Assembly: GCA_964605655.1 (NCBI GenBank)
Contig: CAZSDK010000020.1
Coordinates: forward strand, 7,765-71,764
Direction of reading: 5' to 3'
Origin: JAKLIX01 sp964605655
GTDB taxonomy: Bacteria > Bacteroidota > Bacteroidia > Bacteroidales > CAIXZF01
DNA: 64,000 bases
The translations under genes were made by a program, and so were the position numbers. How positions within the stretch are numbered: the first letter of the stretch is position 1; each line of letters starts with the position of its first letter. The notes below the pieces were generated by a model that saw only the letters and a list, made by a program, of their open reading frames with translations, was not told where the DNA came from and made no database searches. Below, piece by piece: positions 51,869 through 60,455 of this stretch.

Positions 51869-51876
51869 CAAAAATA
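51869..51876 (-). promoter_or_regulatory. Candidate -7 box TATTTTTG for the DUF2461 gene
   Basis: On the minus strand TATTTTTG fits TAnnTTTG, 22 nt before the ATG, the same distance as at topA. Confidence 0.5.
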
Positions 51877-51914
51877 CGAAATACACCGACATCTTGAGAT
51901 TTCTATAATATTAC

Positions 51915-51922
51915 TACCTTTG
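51915..51922 (+). promoter_or_regulatory. Candidate -7 box TACCTTTG and structured leader for the GDPD-LysM gene
   Basis: A perfect TAnnTTTG box. The leader that follows is about 90 nt and has two adjacent small hairpins: TTTAGA/TCTAAA (51943-51959) and ATCAGA/TCTGAT (51964-51977). A 9-codon frame MNKILEVRE begins at 51996 and ends at 52025, overlapping the GTG start of the main gene in another frame. Confidence 0.45.
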
Positions 51923-52017
51923 CAGCAAATCCTGTCATATAATTTAGATTCATTCTAAACGTTATCAGAAGTCTGATGAGGTTTGGTGAAGAATTATGAA
52001 TAAAATTTTGGAAGTTC

Positions 52018-53229
52018 GTGAGTAAGGAAGGAAGAAATAATTTGATTGATAGAGTGAGGTTTATTAGATGGATAGGGGTTAGCCTGGTTGTGCTGATCAC
52101 GTCAGGTGTTTATGCACAGACCACTTCTATCACGCAGATGCTGAACTACCCGGAAGGCACGGTCCTGGTGGCTGCCCATCGCGGTGATATACTGAATTAC
52201 CCTGAAAACAGCATCAGTGCCATTGAATCCTGTATCCGCCGAGGAATAGACATTGTTGAGATTGATGTACAGATGACGAAGGACCATCAACTGATCCTCA
52301 TGCATGATGTCACCATCAACCGCACCACCAATGGTAAGGGTAAAGTGGGCAAGCACACTTTGAAAAAGCTGAAGATGCATAAGCTGCGTGGACCTGGCGG
52401 AAGGATCTGGGACGAGCGGGTGCCGACCCTGGAGGAGGCCATCCGGACGGCAAGGGGAAGGATTATTCTGAACCTGGATAAGAGCAGCCGTTTCCTGGAT
52501 CAGATCCTGGTGATGCTGGACACCATGGACGCCAGGCAGACCGTGATCTTTAAAGGAGTGTTCGGGTACGAATTCCTGAGAAGGAAGATTGAGGAGAATC
52601 CTCAGGGTCCCTTGATGATGCCCATCATGTATTATAAAAAGAGGGCAGATCTTGACACTTTCCTCACCAAAGGACAGCCCAGGCTGGCTGAACTGATCCT
52701 TTCCAACGATACCAACAATATGGTCACCCCGGATGGGCAGGCGCTCTTTCGCAGGAACAACTGCAGGATCTGGTACAATGCTTTTTACAAGAGCATGTCG
52801 CTGGGGTTCTCTGAAAACGAGAATGCCCTGATGACCTGGGACAGCCTGATCGCTCACGGGGCCTTTATCATTCAGACCGACTATCCTTTCGAGCTGATGC
52901 AGCACCTGATCAACATTGGAAGAAGGCAGCCGCCGGCGGGATGGCAGAATGTGAACCTGGCTTCCCTGCCTTTCAAGATTCCGGTGATGCTGGCCGATAC
53001 CACTCAGGACACCATTGCCCAGGTGGTCCCGGTCGTTATTAAGAAAGCCACACCTCCTCCGGTGAGCAAATCCCATCAGAAAAAGGTTTATCACAAGATC
53101 CGCCAGGGGGATACCTTGTCTCATCTGGCAGTGAAATATAAAACGACGGTTTCGGACATCTGTAAACTGAATAAAAGTCTGAAACCCACCACTACCCTGA
53201 AGCTGGGCCGGAAGATCAGGGTAAAATAA
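52018..53229 (+). CDS. Secreted glycerophosphodiester phosphodiesterase with C-terminal LysM
   Basis: A 403-residue envelope protein. The signal segment is IRWIGVSLVVLITSGVYAQ. The GDPD TIM-barrel begins VLVAAHRGDILNYPENSIS (catalytic His and Arg in HRG, then PENS) and holds GIDIVEIDVQMTKDHQLILM and HDVTINRTTNGKGKV (metal Glu/Asp and second catalytic His). The C-terminal LysM (residues about 355-403) reads YHKIRQGDTLSHLAVKYKTT and should anchor it to peptidoglycan. The start is GTG; a TTG eight codons later also keeps the signal peptide, and no ATG does. It likely cleaves glycerophosphodiesters; the substrate is not known. Convergent with the phosphodiester glycosidase gene, 3 nt apart. Confidence 0.88.
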   Translation: MSKEGRNNLIDRVRFIRWIGVSLVVLITSGVYAQTTSITQMLNYPEGTVLVAAHRGDILNYPENSISAIESCIRRGIDIVEIDVQMTKDHQLILMHDVTINRTTNGKGKVGKHTLKKLKMHKLRGPGGRIWDERVPTLEEAIRTARGRIILNLDKSSRFLDQILVMLDTMDARQTVIFKGVFGYEFLRRKIEENPQGPLMMPIMYYKKRADLDTFLTKGQPRLAELILSNDTNNMVTPDGQALFRRNNCRIWYNAFYKSMSLGFSENENALMTWDSLIAHGAFIIQTDYPFELMQHLINIGRRQPPAGWQNVNLASLPFKIPVMLADTTQDTIAQVVPVVIKKATPPPVSKSHQKKVYHKIRQGDTLSHLAVKYKTTVSDICKLNKSLKPTTTLKLGRKIRVK

Positions 53230-53232
53230 GCC

Positions 53233-54336
53233 TTAGAATTTCTTTCTGAAACCGAGGTGGGTATATACGGGACGTTCCCCACCGTCAGCAGGTCTGCTGA
53301 TGATGCCCTGGTTGACGACGTACATGCAGGAACTGCCTCCCTGGTCGCAGGCCATGGCTGACCAGGCACCAAAACCAAGCAGGATCTGACCGCATTCCTC
53401 CATGGTCAGTCCCAGGCTGTGTCCGGGTTTCCTTCCGTCCACCACCATCAGGTAAGCTTTCCATCCCGATTCATCGATACCCACGATGGTCCTCGGGTAG
53501 GAGTTGTTCTTTGTCCCGTCCCTGGGATCAATCTGTACCTTGCCTTCCTGAAGCAGGTCGAACCTTCCCCAGATAGCCTGGAACATGTTCTCTGCCGGGA
53601 TGGTGATCACCTCCCTGTCAGGAGAATAAAAGGCCCTGCCTTTCTGATCGAAATACACGAAGGGTCTTTTGTCGGTGTCTTTCATCAGCAAAGGAACTCC
53701 GTTCACCATATAGTTACCGGTCCATTGTCCCAGTGGCGCCTTGAGTCCGGGTGTCTCCCCGGCTTCCCCGTTAACAGCCACTTCAGCCTTAAAACGACTG
53801 CCAAAAGCGGAGGTCTTCTCTTTTACAAGAATATGAGTATCCAGAACGGCTTCATACTGAGTAAGGTCAATGGTAGCAACATAAGCCACTGCCTCGGGAG
53901 AGGAAAACCTGAGCCTGATGACCTGGCATCCTGAAGTGGCGTACATCACCTCTTTTTTTACGGCCGTATCTCTGGTCTTGATGGTCAGCCGCTGCACCTC
54001 CTTTGGCAGGACAGCCGATGGGCCGGTCTCTTGGGTGGTCGTCATCACAGGCGGACTCATCCTCAGTTCGGCTTCCTGCTCCTTATGTTTCCATTGGTTA
54101 TCGAACAATACAGCACCGGCGATGATCATAGAACACAGCATGGCAGCGGAAAAGAAGATGACTCTTGCTTTGTGGTCCAGTCCGATGACTTTTCTGCCCA
54201 GGATAAGGAGAAAGAGGATCCAGAAGGTTCCGGAAATCAGCAACCACAACAACAGTTGCAGCGCCAGGGGCATCTGCATCAGCCTCCATAGCAGGGCGTC
54301 GAGGTTGTCGAGAAAAATATTGACCTGGTCTCCCAT
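53233..54336 (-). CDS. Membrane-anchored NAGPA-type phosphodiester glycosidase
   Basis: A 367-residue protein with one or two N-terminal membrane segments (LALQLLLWLLISGTFWILFL and ARVIFFSAAMLCSMIIAGAV, residues about 25-80). A phosphodiester glycosidase (NAGPA) domain follows. The characteristic end is MVVDGRKPGHSLGLTMEECG, then AMACDQGGSSCMYVVNQGII. The human member removes GlcNAc from mannose-6-phosphate diesters; bacterial members act on polysaccharide phosphodiesters or are uncharacterised. It begins one base into the stop codon of the LysM phosphatase-like gene (TGATG), so the two are translationally coupled. It is the last gene of the minus-strand envelope cluster. Confidence 0.83.
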   Translation of the reverse strand: MGDQVNIFLDNLDALLWRLMQMPLALQLLLWLLISGTFWILFLLILGRKVIGLDHKARVIFFSAAMLCSMIIAGAVLFDNQWKHKEQEAELRMSPPVMTTTQETGPSAVLPKEVQRLTIKTRDTAVKKEVMYATSGCQVIRLRFSSPEAVAYVATIDLTQYEAVLDTHILVKEKTSAFGSRFKAEVAVNGEAGETPGLKAPLGQWTGNYMVNGVPLLMKDTDKRPFVYFDQKGRAFYSPDREVITIPAENMFQAIWGRFDLLQEGKVQIDPRDGTKNNSYPRTIVGIDESGWKAYLMVVDGRKPGHSLGLTMEECGQILLGFGAWSAMACDQGGSSCMYVVNQGIISRPADGGERPVYTHLGFRKKF

Positions 54337-55334
54337 CAGCGAATCCTTATTTTTTGTTTCGGACGGATGATGTCGGTGGGTCTCATCCTGTTCAATGACA
54401 AGAGTTTAGATAAAGGAATACTGTGCCTGGCAGCGATACTGCTCAGGGTATCTCCTTTGACTACCGTGTGGTACCTGGGCTTCTCCTTCTTCCCGGGAAC
54501 AGGTGCTGCCGGCTTCTCTGATCCGGAAAGTGTGTCTGAGTTCAGTGCAAGCGTGTCGGTCCCTGCCTCAAGGATCCCCCGGTTCAGACAGGGGCAAAAG
54601 ATCTGTTTTTGAACCTCCGTGATGAGAAACTCGTTAAAAGGCTTGTAATTCAGTATCTTCTCCCTCACATGCGGATATCCAGCCCCGTTACCATCGGTAC
54701 ACTGTACCCAGTATTCCAGTCCCTGCCGGTTGTTCAGCCCGCAGAACTGCATCAGGGTGAGGGTGGACAGCAGTCCCGACTGATGCCATCCGTTCCAGCA
54801 ATGGATATATACGGGTCCTTTCGAAGGATCATCTATCCTGGCTTTGATGTCGGAAAAGAACACCTTCAGTGAACTGTCAATGAGTTCTGGCTCAGAGGAA
54901 TATATGAACCCGGATTCCTTCAGGGAATCCAGGATGTTATCAGGGTATCTTTCTTTAAAATTCTTGGAATACAGGTAAATCCCTTTTGTAAACCCTGCTT
55001 TCCGCAGATTGGTGATTCCGTTCAGGGGCAATGGGTTTCTGAAATAGGATCTTTTTTGAGAGGGTCTCAGGTAAAGGTTGTCACCTCCTCCCCTGTAAAG
55101 AACATCATGGAGTACGACCCTGAAGTTTCTTACACCCGATAAACTGTCGAACCCAAGTCCATGGTTATCAACAAGTAGCGTTGTGGCAGAATCCAGTCCA
55201 AAACGGTCATGCTTACTGCATAAACTGTCGGGAAGGTTGCTGTTTGCCCTGATTTCAGTATGTAAACAAAAAAAACTGGAGCAAAGAAGGAGCAGTGTTT
55301 TAAAAAATAGGTCAGGTAAGGTCCGGGCTCTCAT
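54336..55334 (-). CDS. Phosphatase-like protein with altered CX5R site and C-terminal LysM
   Basis: A 332-residue exported protein; the N-terminal hydrophobic segment LLLLCSSFFCLHTEIRA looks like a signal peptide. A protein-tyrosine/dual-specificity phosphatase-like domain carries the P-loop VYIHCWNGWHQSGLL. Cys179 is present, but the arginine of C-x5-R is Gln185. A general acid cannot be identified. The C-terminal LysM (residues about 285-332) reads YHTVVKGDTLSSIAARHSIP. It should sit in the envelope near peptidoglycan. It overlaps the CotH-like gene by 23 nt at its start and the glycosidase gene by 1 nt at its end. It may be a pseudophosphatase or use a variant mechanism. Confidence 0.8.
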   Translation of the reverse strand: MRARTLPDLFFKTLLLLCSSFFCLHTEIRANSNLPDSLCSKHDRFGLDSATTLLVDNHGLGFDSLSGVRNFRVVLHDVLYRGGGDNLYLRPSQKRSYFRNPLPLNGITNLRKAGFTKGIYLYSKNFKERYPDNILDSLKESGFIYSSEPELIDSSLKVFFSDIKARIDDPSKGPVYIHCWNGWHQSGLLSTLTLMQFCGLNNRQGLEYWVQCTDGNGAGYPHVREKILNYKPFNEFLITEVQKQIFCPCLNRGILEAGTDTLALNSDTLSGSEKPAAPVPGKKEKPRYHTVVKGDTLSSIAARHSIPLSKLLSLNRMRPTDIIRPKQKIRIR

Positions 55335-57774
55335 TTTTGCGATGTTTTCTTAAACGCCTTATAATCAGCACGATACCTGTAATAAGTACTACTAATCCGA
55401 CCAACGCGGGAATCCCTGCCCTGAAAATCAGTTCACGGGGAAGGAGATCAAATGTCGTCGTACGGGATACCAGTTTCACGGACCAGTCCAGGGGATTTTT
55501 TTTGTTATTCCATGATTCATATTTGAGAACTCCCTTTTCTGAACTCACCAGGAAGTGGTTTTTCACATTTAGCAGGGCATCAGGAATGTTGACGTACATG
55601 CTGTCGATCCACTGGTCATCATCATCAATAAGAACGAAGGCCCTGGATTGACGGAAAATGTTGTCCATTTCTGATTGGAGCAATAAACCGGAAAAGTTCC
55701 TGTTCACTCTTCTCCAGGCAGTAGAGTCATTACAAATGACCAATGACTGCCCGGGTTTCAGGGATGAGTCAGGAAATGCTATGGACCAGTGGCTGTTATC
55801 TTCATACAGTCTGGTTCCCCTGAGCTTCACCGGAGATTCACCCTGGTTCTTGATTTCCAGCCAGTGCATGTCCCTTTTTACCTGCATCGTACAGTAGAAC
55901 CTGTTCATGATGAGCTGGTTCCTTTTTTCCGACATGTCCTTATGAACATAAAGGGCATTCAGCCTGAGGTTGTCGCTGATGGTAATGGTTTTTACAGGCA
56001 CTGAATCTCCGTCTTCCATCCATTTTTTGAACTTGTACAGATGATTTTCACCGGTAGCTTCTACCTTCAATGGAAGCTTGGAGAAGAATATTCCGCTGAT
56101 ATTCTGGAACCTGAGGTCCGATTCATTGATCCTGAGGGAGTGGAGGGTTTTAATGTTGGTGGCGATCAGGATCCTGGAAGTATCGGCCAGGTTAAACTGG
56201 AGTTGAAGCTGCTTGTAAGCTGCAGCCGGCATCTTTCTGTAAAAATGTTCCAGCCAGCCAACATTCCTGTTCCATGACTTCACCGATTCATGCCAGATGT
56301 TATTCCTCCGCCTCACATGGCGGGGAATTTCAGGTTCTATTTTCTTTTTAAAATACTGCACCTTTCTGAGCAGGCTGTCGGACCGGAGGTAGGTGGACAG
56401 CAGAAGGCAATACTGGTTGATGAACCTTGTTTTCATCTCTTGGTTGGCGATGAGCGAGCGCAGCAATATGGTGGCAAAATAGGGATTGTACCATTCTGTC
56501 TGTTCCGGGCTCAGACGTTCTGCCAGGAAGTTTTTCTTAATGAAGACACTGCCTGCAGAAGCATCCCCGTCATAAAAGATCCAGCGGTAACGGTTATCGA
56601 GATTGGAGGCTTTCCAGAATTTCAGATTGCCTCTTGAATCGATGTTGGCATGAAAGATCTGCAATATGGAGAAATTGAGGTAATTATCAACATCGATCTT
56701 TTTGTTTATCTCAGCCGGAAATTCGGGTGACTGGTTTTGGTGGATGGCATATTGTACAACCTTGTCGTAATGTTTGTTGTAAACCCCGCGCTCCTGCAGG
56801 ATGATGGTAGAATCAGGATCGGCATGATGGTTATAGATCAGGAAGTTTTTATTCACTTTCTCCCTGAAATTATAGATTCCGAAATATAGTCCGTTCACAT
56901 ACAGTATCCCCTGTTGGTAAGCCATTTGGTCCAGGCCGAGGTCCTGGGCGATGGAACTGACACAAACATCCTTGAAACGGGTCCCGTATTGGTCACCACC
57001 AGAAGTTCTGATGACCAGGCTTTTGAATTTATTGAAAGGTTTGTTTTCGAAAAATTTGTATTCCAGGCAGTCGTCACCATAATTCTCATGGGCGATGAGC
57101 TGGAGAGATTTCTCCGGAAGGGCCAGGGTGAACCCTCCGTGAGGTTTGACGCCATAAGCTCCGTACTCCACTAACTTCCCCTGGTAGAAGAACTCTGCGT
57201 AGCAGTCGATCTCCTTTTTCTTCAAAGCATTGCCATGGTTAATGATCATATTATCCTCGGTAATTTCCCTGGACCCTTCGGTGATCCCGTCGGGCGGGAA
57301 AAAAGCTTCCGGGTTCACGCTGATACAGAGGATGGGAAGCTGGTGGCGGTTTTTAACCACGAAAGAGGCGCAATAGATGGTGTCTGTCTTTCTGCCTCTC
57401 TGACTGATCCGGCATTGCAGGTTCACCATGCTGTCGATCCGGATGGGTACATTGTATTTAAGGGGGCTCCCGGATGTCAGATGATTCTTTTGATAGAACA
57501 GCTGCATCCCCGGCGGTAGGGTAAATCTCAGATAAAAGGCCGAGTCATAAATACCAGGCTGATGAGAAAGCTTAACCTGGTATCTGTCCAGGCTCTGCAA
57601 AGGCCGGTAGAACAGAACAGGTTTCCTGTGGACCTTCTTCTTTTTCTTTTTCTTTACCTGATTTTCCTTCTTTTTCCCTTCTGAGGGTGCCTGGCCCGGG
57701 ACCTCTGAAACAACCATGAGAAAAGCCAGAAAAAGTATGGCAGTTAAAAAGGTATGTGCAATTCTTCTTGCCAA
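55312..57774 (-). CDS. Membrane-anchored CotH-like protein kinase
   Basis: An 820-residue protein related to the atypical spore-coat kinase CotH. After a signal peptide (FLTAILFLAFLMVVSEVPGQ) comes a Lys-rich stretch (GKKKENQVKKKKKKKVHRKP) and a chitobiase-like sandwich. The CotH domain lies near residues 200-480: YGVKPHGGFTLALPEKSLQL, KSLVIRTSGGDQYGTRFKD, LYFGIYNFREKVNKNFLIYN, and the metal-binding WIFYDGDASAG at about residue 400. Then a lamin-tail-like domain (LEIKNQGESPVKLRGTRLY) and a C-terminal membrane anchor (residues about 786-805, PALVGLVVLITGIVLII) with a basic tail. CotH enzymes phosphorylate proteins in the spore coat; this one would act in the envelope. Substrate unknown. It overlaps the phosphatase-like gene by 23 nt. 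Confidence 0.83.
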   Translation of the reverse strand: MARRIAHTFLTAILFLAFLMVVSEVPGQAPSEGKKKENQVKKKKKKKVHRKPVLFYRPLQSLDRYQVKLSHQPGIYDSAFYLRFTLPPGMQLFYQKNHLTSGSPLKYNVPIRIDSMVNLQCRISQRGRKTDTIYCASFVVKNRHQLPILCISVNPEAFFPPDGITEGSREITEDNMIINHGNALKKKEIDCYAEFFYQGKLVEYGAYGVKPHGGFTLALPEKSLQLIAHENYGDDCLEYKFFENKPFNKFKSLVIRTSGGDQYGTRFKDVCVSSIAQDLGLDQMAYQQGILYVNGLYFGIYNFREKVNKNFLIYNHHADPDSTIILQERGVYNKHYDKVVQYAIHQNQSPEFPAEINKKIDVDNYLNFSILQIFHANIDSRGNLKFWKASNLDNRYRWIFYDGDASAGSVFIKKNFLAERLSPEQTEWYNPYFATILLRSLIANQEMKTRFINQYCLLLSTYLRSDSLLRKVQYFKKKIEPEIPRHVRRRNNIWHESVKSWNRNVGWLEHFYRKMPAAAYKQLQLQFNLADTSRILIATNIKTLHSLRINESDLRFQNISGIFFSKLPLKVEATGENHLYKFKKWMEDGDSVPVKTITISDNLRLNALYVHKDMSEKRNQLIMNRFYCTMQVKRDMHWLEIKNQGESPVKLRGTRLYEDNSHWSIAFPDSSLKPGQSLVICNDSTAWRRVNRNFSGLLLQSEMDNIFRQSRAFVLIDDDDQWIDSMYVNIPDALLNVKNHFLVSSEKGVLKYESWNNKKNPLDWSVKLVSRTTTFDLLPRELIFRAGIPALVGLVVLITGIVLIIRRLRKHRKNESPDLT

Positions 57775-57862
57775 ATCTGTTCAGATTGGTTATTATCTAA
57801 CAAAATCAGTGTAGCAGGTTCTTTTTCTGATGGTTATCAGTTAAGCAAAAATAGGTTAAATC

Positions 57863-59083
57863 TTAATGCAAAGAGTGGTTCTTTTCATATTCGTAAATTA
57901 CTTTACCAAGTTCTCTTAAAAATGGCAGTCCAACCTGATCCAGTTCGTAGACACCGTCTCCCACGATGCCGTCTTTATTGACATATATTACACAGCTGAG
58001 AAAAAACTCCACCCGGTTGCAGGCATCGTGAAAATAGGCTGCATCCACCAGAAAGCCATAGGCCTGGCCCACTATATTCATGATTTTAAGGTCAGGACGG
58101 ATGATGGCTGCCGTGTCACTGCCATAATACAGATAATTGGTCATGGCTTCATAATACGTGCTGTCCGAACGGATGGAGGCCAGATCGGACTGTGAGGGCA
58201 GGCAAGCCAGTACCTCCTTCAAATATTGGCGGTCCTGTTTGGTGAGACGCAGCTTGGTGTTGAAGTTCTCAGGATACATGATCTTTTGAAGGAGATCATG
58301 GGTCACATCGAGCGGCAGGCAATTCTTTTCTGAAAAATCTTTAGGATGGTGAAGTAGTTTCCCCCCTTCCATACAGGCGTCTCCGACTTTCATGTTTTTC
58401 AATGGGGGACGGTAGGTTGTTGCATTGAAGCTGGGAGGCTGGTAATGGAGCTTTTTCCCTGCATTGCTGAAGAACGTAAAAGAGTTCGTATACCTGTTTT
58501 CTTCGGTGTTACACCTGTTGAAGCGGATCAGGACTCTGGCATCGCGGTATCCCAGTTCTCTGAATCTCTGGTTAATAGTTTGCTGTCCAAGGAACTCGTA
58601 TAAGCGGTTATACGCATCGTTGTTGCTCACGATCAAGGCTTTTTTCATATAGCTGTCTAGGGTAGGGACGGAGTCCCTGGCCGTTGGATCAATGGTCACC
58701 GCTTCCTGGCAGGAATGCCCGGCACCGATTTTAAGACGGGTATCTTTGGTGATTCCTTTTTTGTTCAGCGAGTTCAGTTTTTCCAGAGTAAATAAGGCAA
58801 GAGGGAGTTTAACCGTACTCGCGGGATTAAAATACTCCCCAGGACGATAACGGAAAGTATGGGTTACCAGGCTGGTCGAGGTATCGTTGTGGTGGACGAT
58901 CCTGGTATACAGGATCTGAAGCCGGAATTCATCGGCATGCCCGGCTACTTCTGAAAGGAAGGGAGAGTCAGAGAGAATTTCCCGGAGAAGCGATGAGTCA
59001 GCACCGGAATAGAGGTGCTGGGTTCTCGCTGTAAGGCCCAGTAAGAATCCAAGGATCAACAGTATGGACCATCTCCGGCACAT
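57863..59083 (-). CDS. Exported class A beta-lactamase-like serine hydrolase
   Basis: A 406-residue exported protein. I start at the ATG giving MCRRWSILLILGFLLGLTAR, a signal peptide; the frame runs 66 codons further but that part overlaps the upstream lipoprotein gene and looks non-native. Catalytic residues: Ser89 and Lys92 in NPASTVKLPLALF, and S153-x-N155 in LIVSNNDAYNRLYEFLG. A clear KTG/KSG triad was not found in its usual place. The fold is that of class A beta-lactamases and penicillin-binding proteins, but activity could be esterase or peptidase. It ends 88 nt before the CotH-like gene and starts 11 nt after the lipoprotein gene, within the same cluster. Confidence 0.78.
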   Translation of the reverse strand: MCRRWSILLILGFLLGLTARTQHLYSGADSSLLREILSDSPFLSEVAGHADEFRLQILYTRIVHHNDTSTSLVTHTFRYRPGEYFNPASTVKLPLALFTLEKLNSLNKKGITKDTRLKIGAGHSCQEAVTIDPTARDSVPTLDSYMKKALIVSNNDAYNRLYEFLGQQTINQRFRELGYRDARVLIRFNRCNTEENRYTNSFTFFSNAGKKLHYQPPSFNATTYRPPLKNMKVGDACMEGGKLLHHPKDFSEKNCLPLDVTHDLLQKIMYPENFNTKLRLTKQDRQYLKEVLACLPSQSDLASIRSDSTYYEAMTNYLYYGSDTAAIIRPDLKIMNIVGQAYGFLVDAAYFHDACNRVEFFLSCVIYVNKDGIVGDGVYELDQVGLPFLRELGKVIYEYEKNHSLH

Positions 59084-59094
59084 GGAAAGTGACC

Positions 59095-60300
59095 CTAGGG
59101 TTTTCTGGTGATTACCATCTGGTTCTGGCCTTTGGTCATCCAGTGATACCCCAGTGAAAAGGGCAGGGATCCGCGGTAATGGCTGGAATCGGCATAGGCG
59201 GCTGCCAGGTCTTTTTGGTAGAAATTCCTGCTGAAATCTTCCACAGGCAGGAGATAAACTCCATACAGTTCCACCTTCCATTCTTTCTCTGTGAAATACC
59301 TGAATGGTATTCCTGTGTCGTCCTGAACAAGGAATCGGGATTTCTCAAGGACCAGCTTCCTCATTTTTGTGAACGAACGAAAGGAAAGAAGGTACGACCC
59401 TGCTTTAATGAAGGTATTGACCTGAGGCAGTTGCTCAACATACCTGAAAATACCCGGGTTCAGGGTTTGTCCTTTTTCCGAAAGGTCACAGGAAAAATAC
59501 CTCAGTATCTGTATTTTGGAAGTGGCCTGGTTTCTCATGGTGATCTGAACCCCCTTAACCGGGGTGTTCCCTTTCCATGGCTTCCATTCGGCAAGGGTCA
59601 CCTGACCTGAGGAGTCCAGGCTCACCTGCTGCACGGCAATCACTTCATGACCCGTCCGTGCCACCGACCAGAGCAACATCGGGAGCATTCCTGAAAGCTG
59701 CGCCTTGTACCTGGTGTCAAGATGCATGTTCTTGGTCATGAAATAGCTTTTGGAATAGATGTCCCTGAAGGCATAATCCACTGCTGAGAGATAACCATTG
59801 ATCTCTGCCGGCTTCATCAGGGAAAAGTCCGGTATGGAACCCACCTTTTCGAGGGCCATCAGATGGTATACCGAAGCATTGGGATACATCCAGGCAGCAT
59901 GAAGAAAATCCCCTCCTGACAAAGGATAGAGGCAGGGGAGGGTATCATTTTGTTGGTTCCTGATCATGTTACTGTCGTTCCACTTCCTTATGGGCAGAAG
60001 CCTGGAGGTCTCTATGGCTGAGACTTTTCGGCCCACTTCAGAACAATAGTTCCTCAGAAAGACCTTGTCCATGTATCCCGTCAGGTGGTTATCAGAGGAG
60101 TCCATCCCTGAAAGAACTCTCGCGTAATCATTACTGACACTGTCGATGGGCAAGGTCCCCTTTGTGCTTAAACCCATGGAATCAGTCTCGTTTGTGACTA
60201 CGGACTGTGTCGACTCCATGGGACGTTTGAAATCAGAACAAGAAATAATGAGACCCCAGAGAATAAAAAGGAATAGTGGCAGAGAATTTCGTTTAGACAT
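59095..60300 (-). CDS. Envelope lipoprotein of unknown function
   Basis: A 401-residue lipoprotein. I use the ATG giving MSKRNSLPLFLFILWGLIIS followed by Cys21, the lipid-modified residue (IISCSDF). The frame extends 17 codons further upstream without a signal-like start. The body has LSGGDFLHAAWMYPNASVYH and GSIPDFSLMKPAEINGYLSA near residues 120-170, features I recall from an uncharacterised family common in Bacteroidota. The C-terminus is mixed alpha/beta. No catalytic residues can be named. It is the first gene of the envelope cluster, and a TATTTTTG box lies further upstream. Confidence 0.75.
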   Translation of the reverse strand: MSKRNSLPLFLFILWGLIISCSDFKRPMESTQSVVTNETDSMGLSTKGTLPIDSVSNDYARVLSGMDSSDNHLTGYMDKVFLRNYCSEVGRKVSAIETSRLLPIRKWNDSNMIRNQQNDTLPCLYPLSGGDFLHAAWMYPNASVYHLMALEKVGSIPDFSLMKPAEINGYLSAVDYAFRDIYSKSYFMTKNMHLDTRYKAQLSGMLPMLLWSVARTGHEVIAVQQVSLDSSGQVTLAEWKPWKGNTPVKGVQITMRNQATSKIQILRYFSCDLSEKGQTLNPGIFRYVEQLPQVNTFIKAGSYLLSFRSFTKMRKLVLEKSRFLVQDDTGIPFRYFTEKEWKVELYGVYLLPVEDFSRNFYQKDLAAAYADSSHYRGSLPFSLGYHWMTKGQNQMVITRKP

Positions 60301-60362
60301 AGTATTGTTTCTTTTCGTAAAGGAATCGGATCGATGAAGCCGGTCCATCATCCAAAGTGATG

Positions 60363-60370
60363 CAAAAATA
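60363..60370 (-). promoter_or_regulatory. Candidate -7 box TATTTTTG for the envelope cluster
   Basis: On the minus strand TATTTTTG fits TAnnTTTG. It is 62 nt before the chosen lipoprotein ATG and 11 nt before the alternative upstream ATG. It would drive all five genes down to the glycosidase. Confidence 0.4.
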
Positions 60371-60455
60371 GAGGATTCAATTGAAAAAGACCGAAATGAT
60401 GATACAGGAGTGAAGGGATGCTGTGCAGGTGCTTGTCATTGTTTTTCAATATAAC

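Noticed and set aside
59084..59281. N-terminal extension of the beta-lactamase-like gene
   Set aside because: It overlaps the end of the lipoprotein gene and precedes the true signal peptide starting MCRRWSILL.
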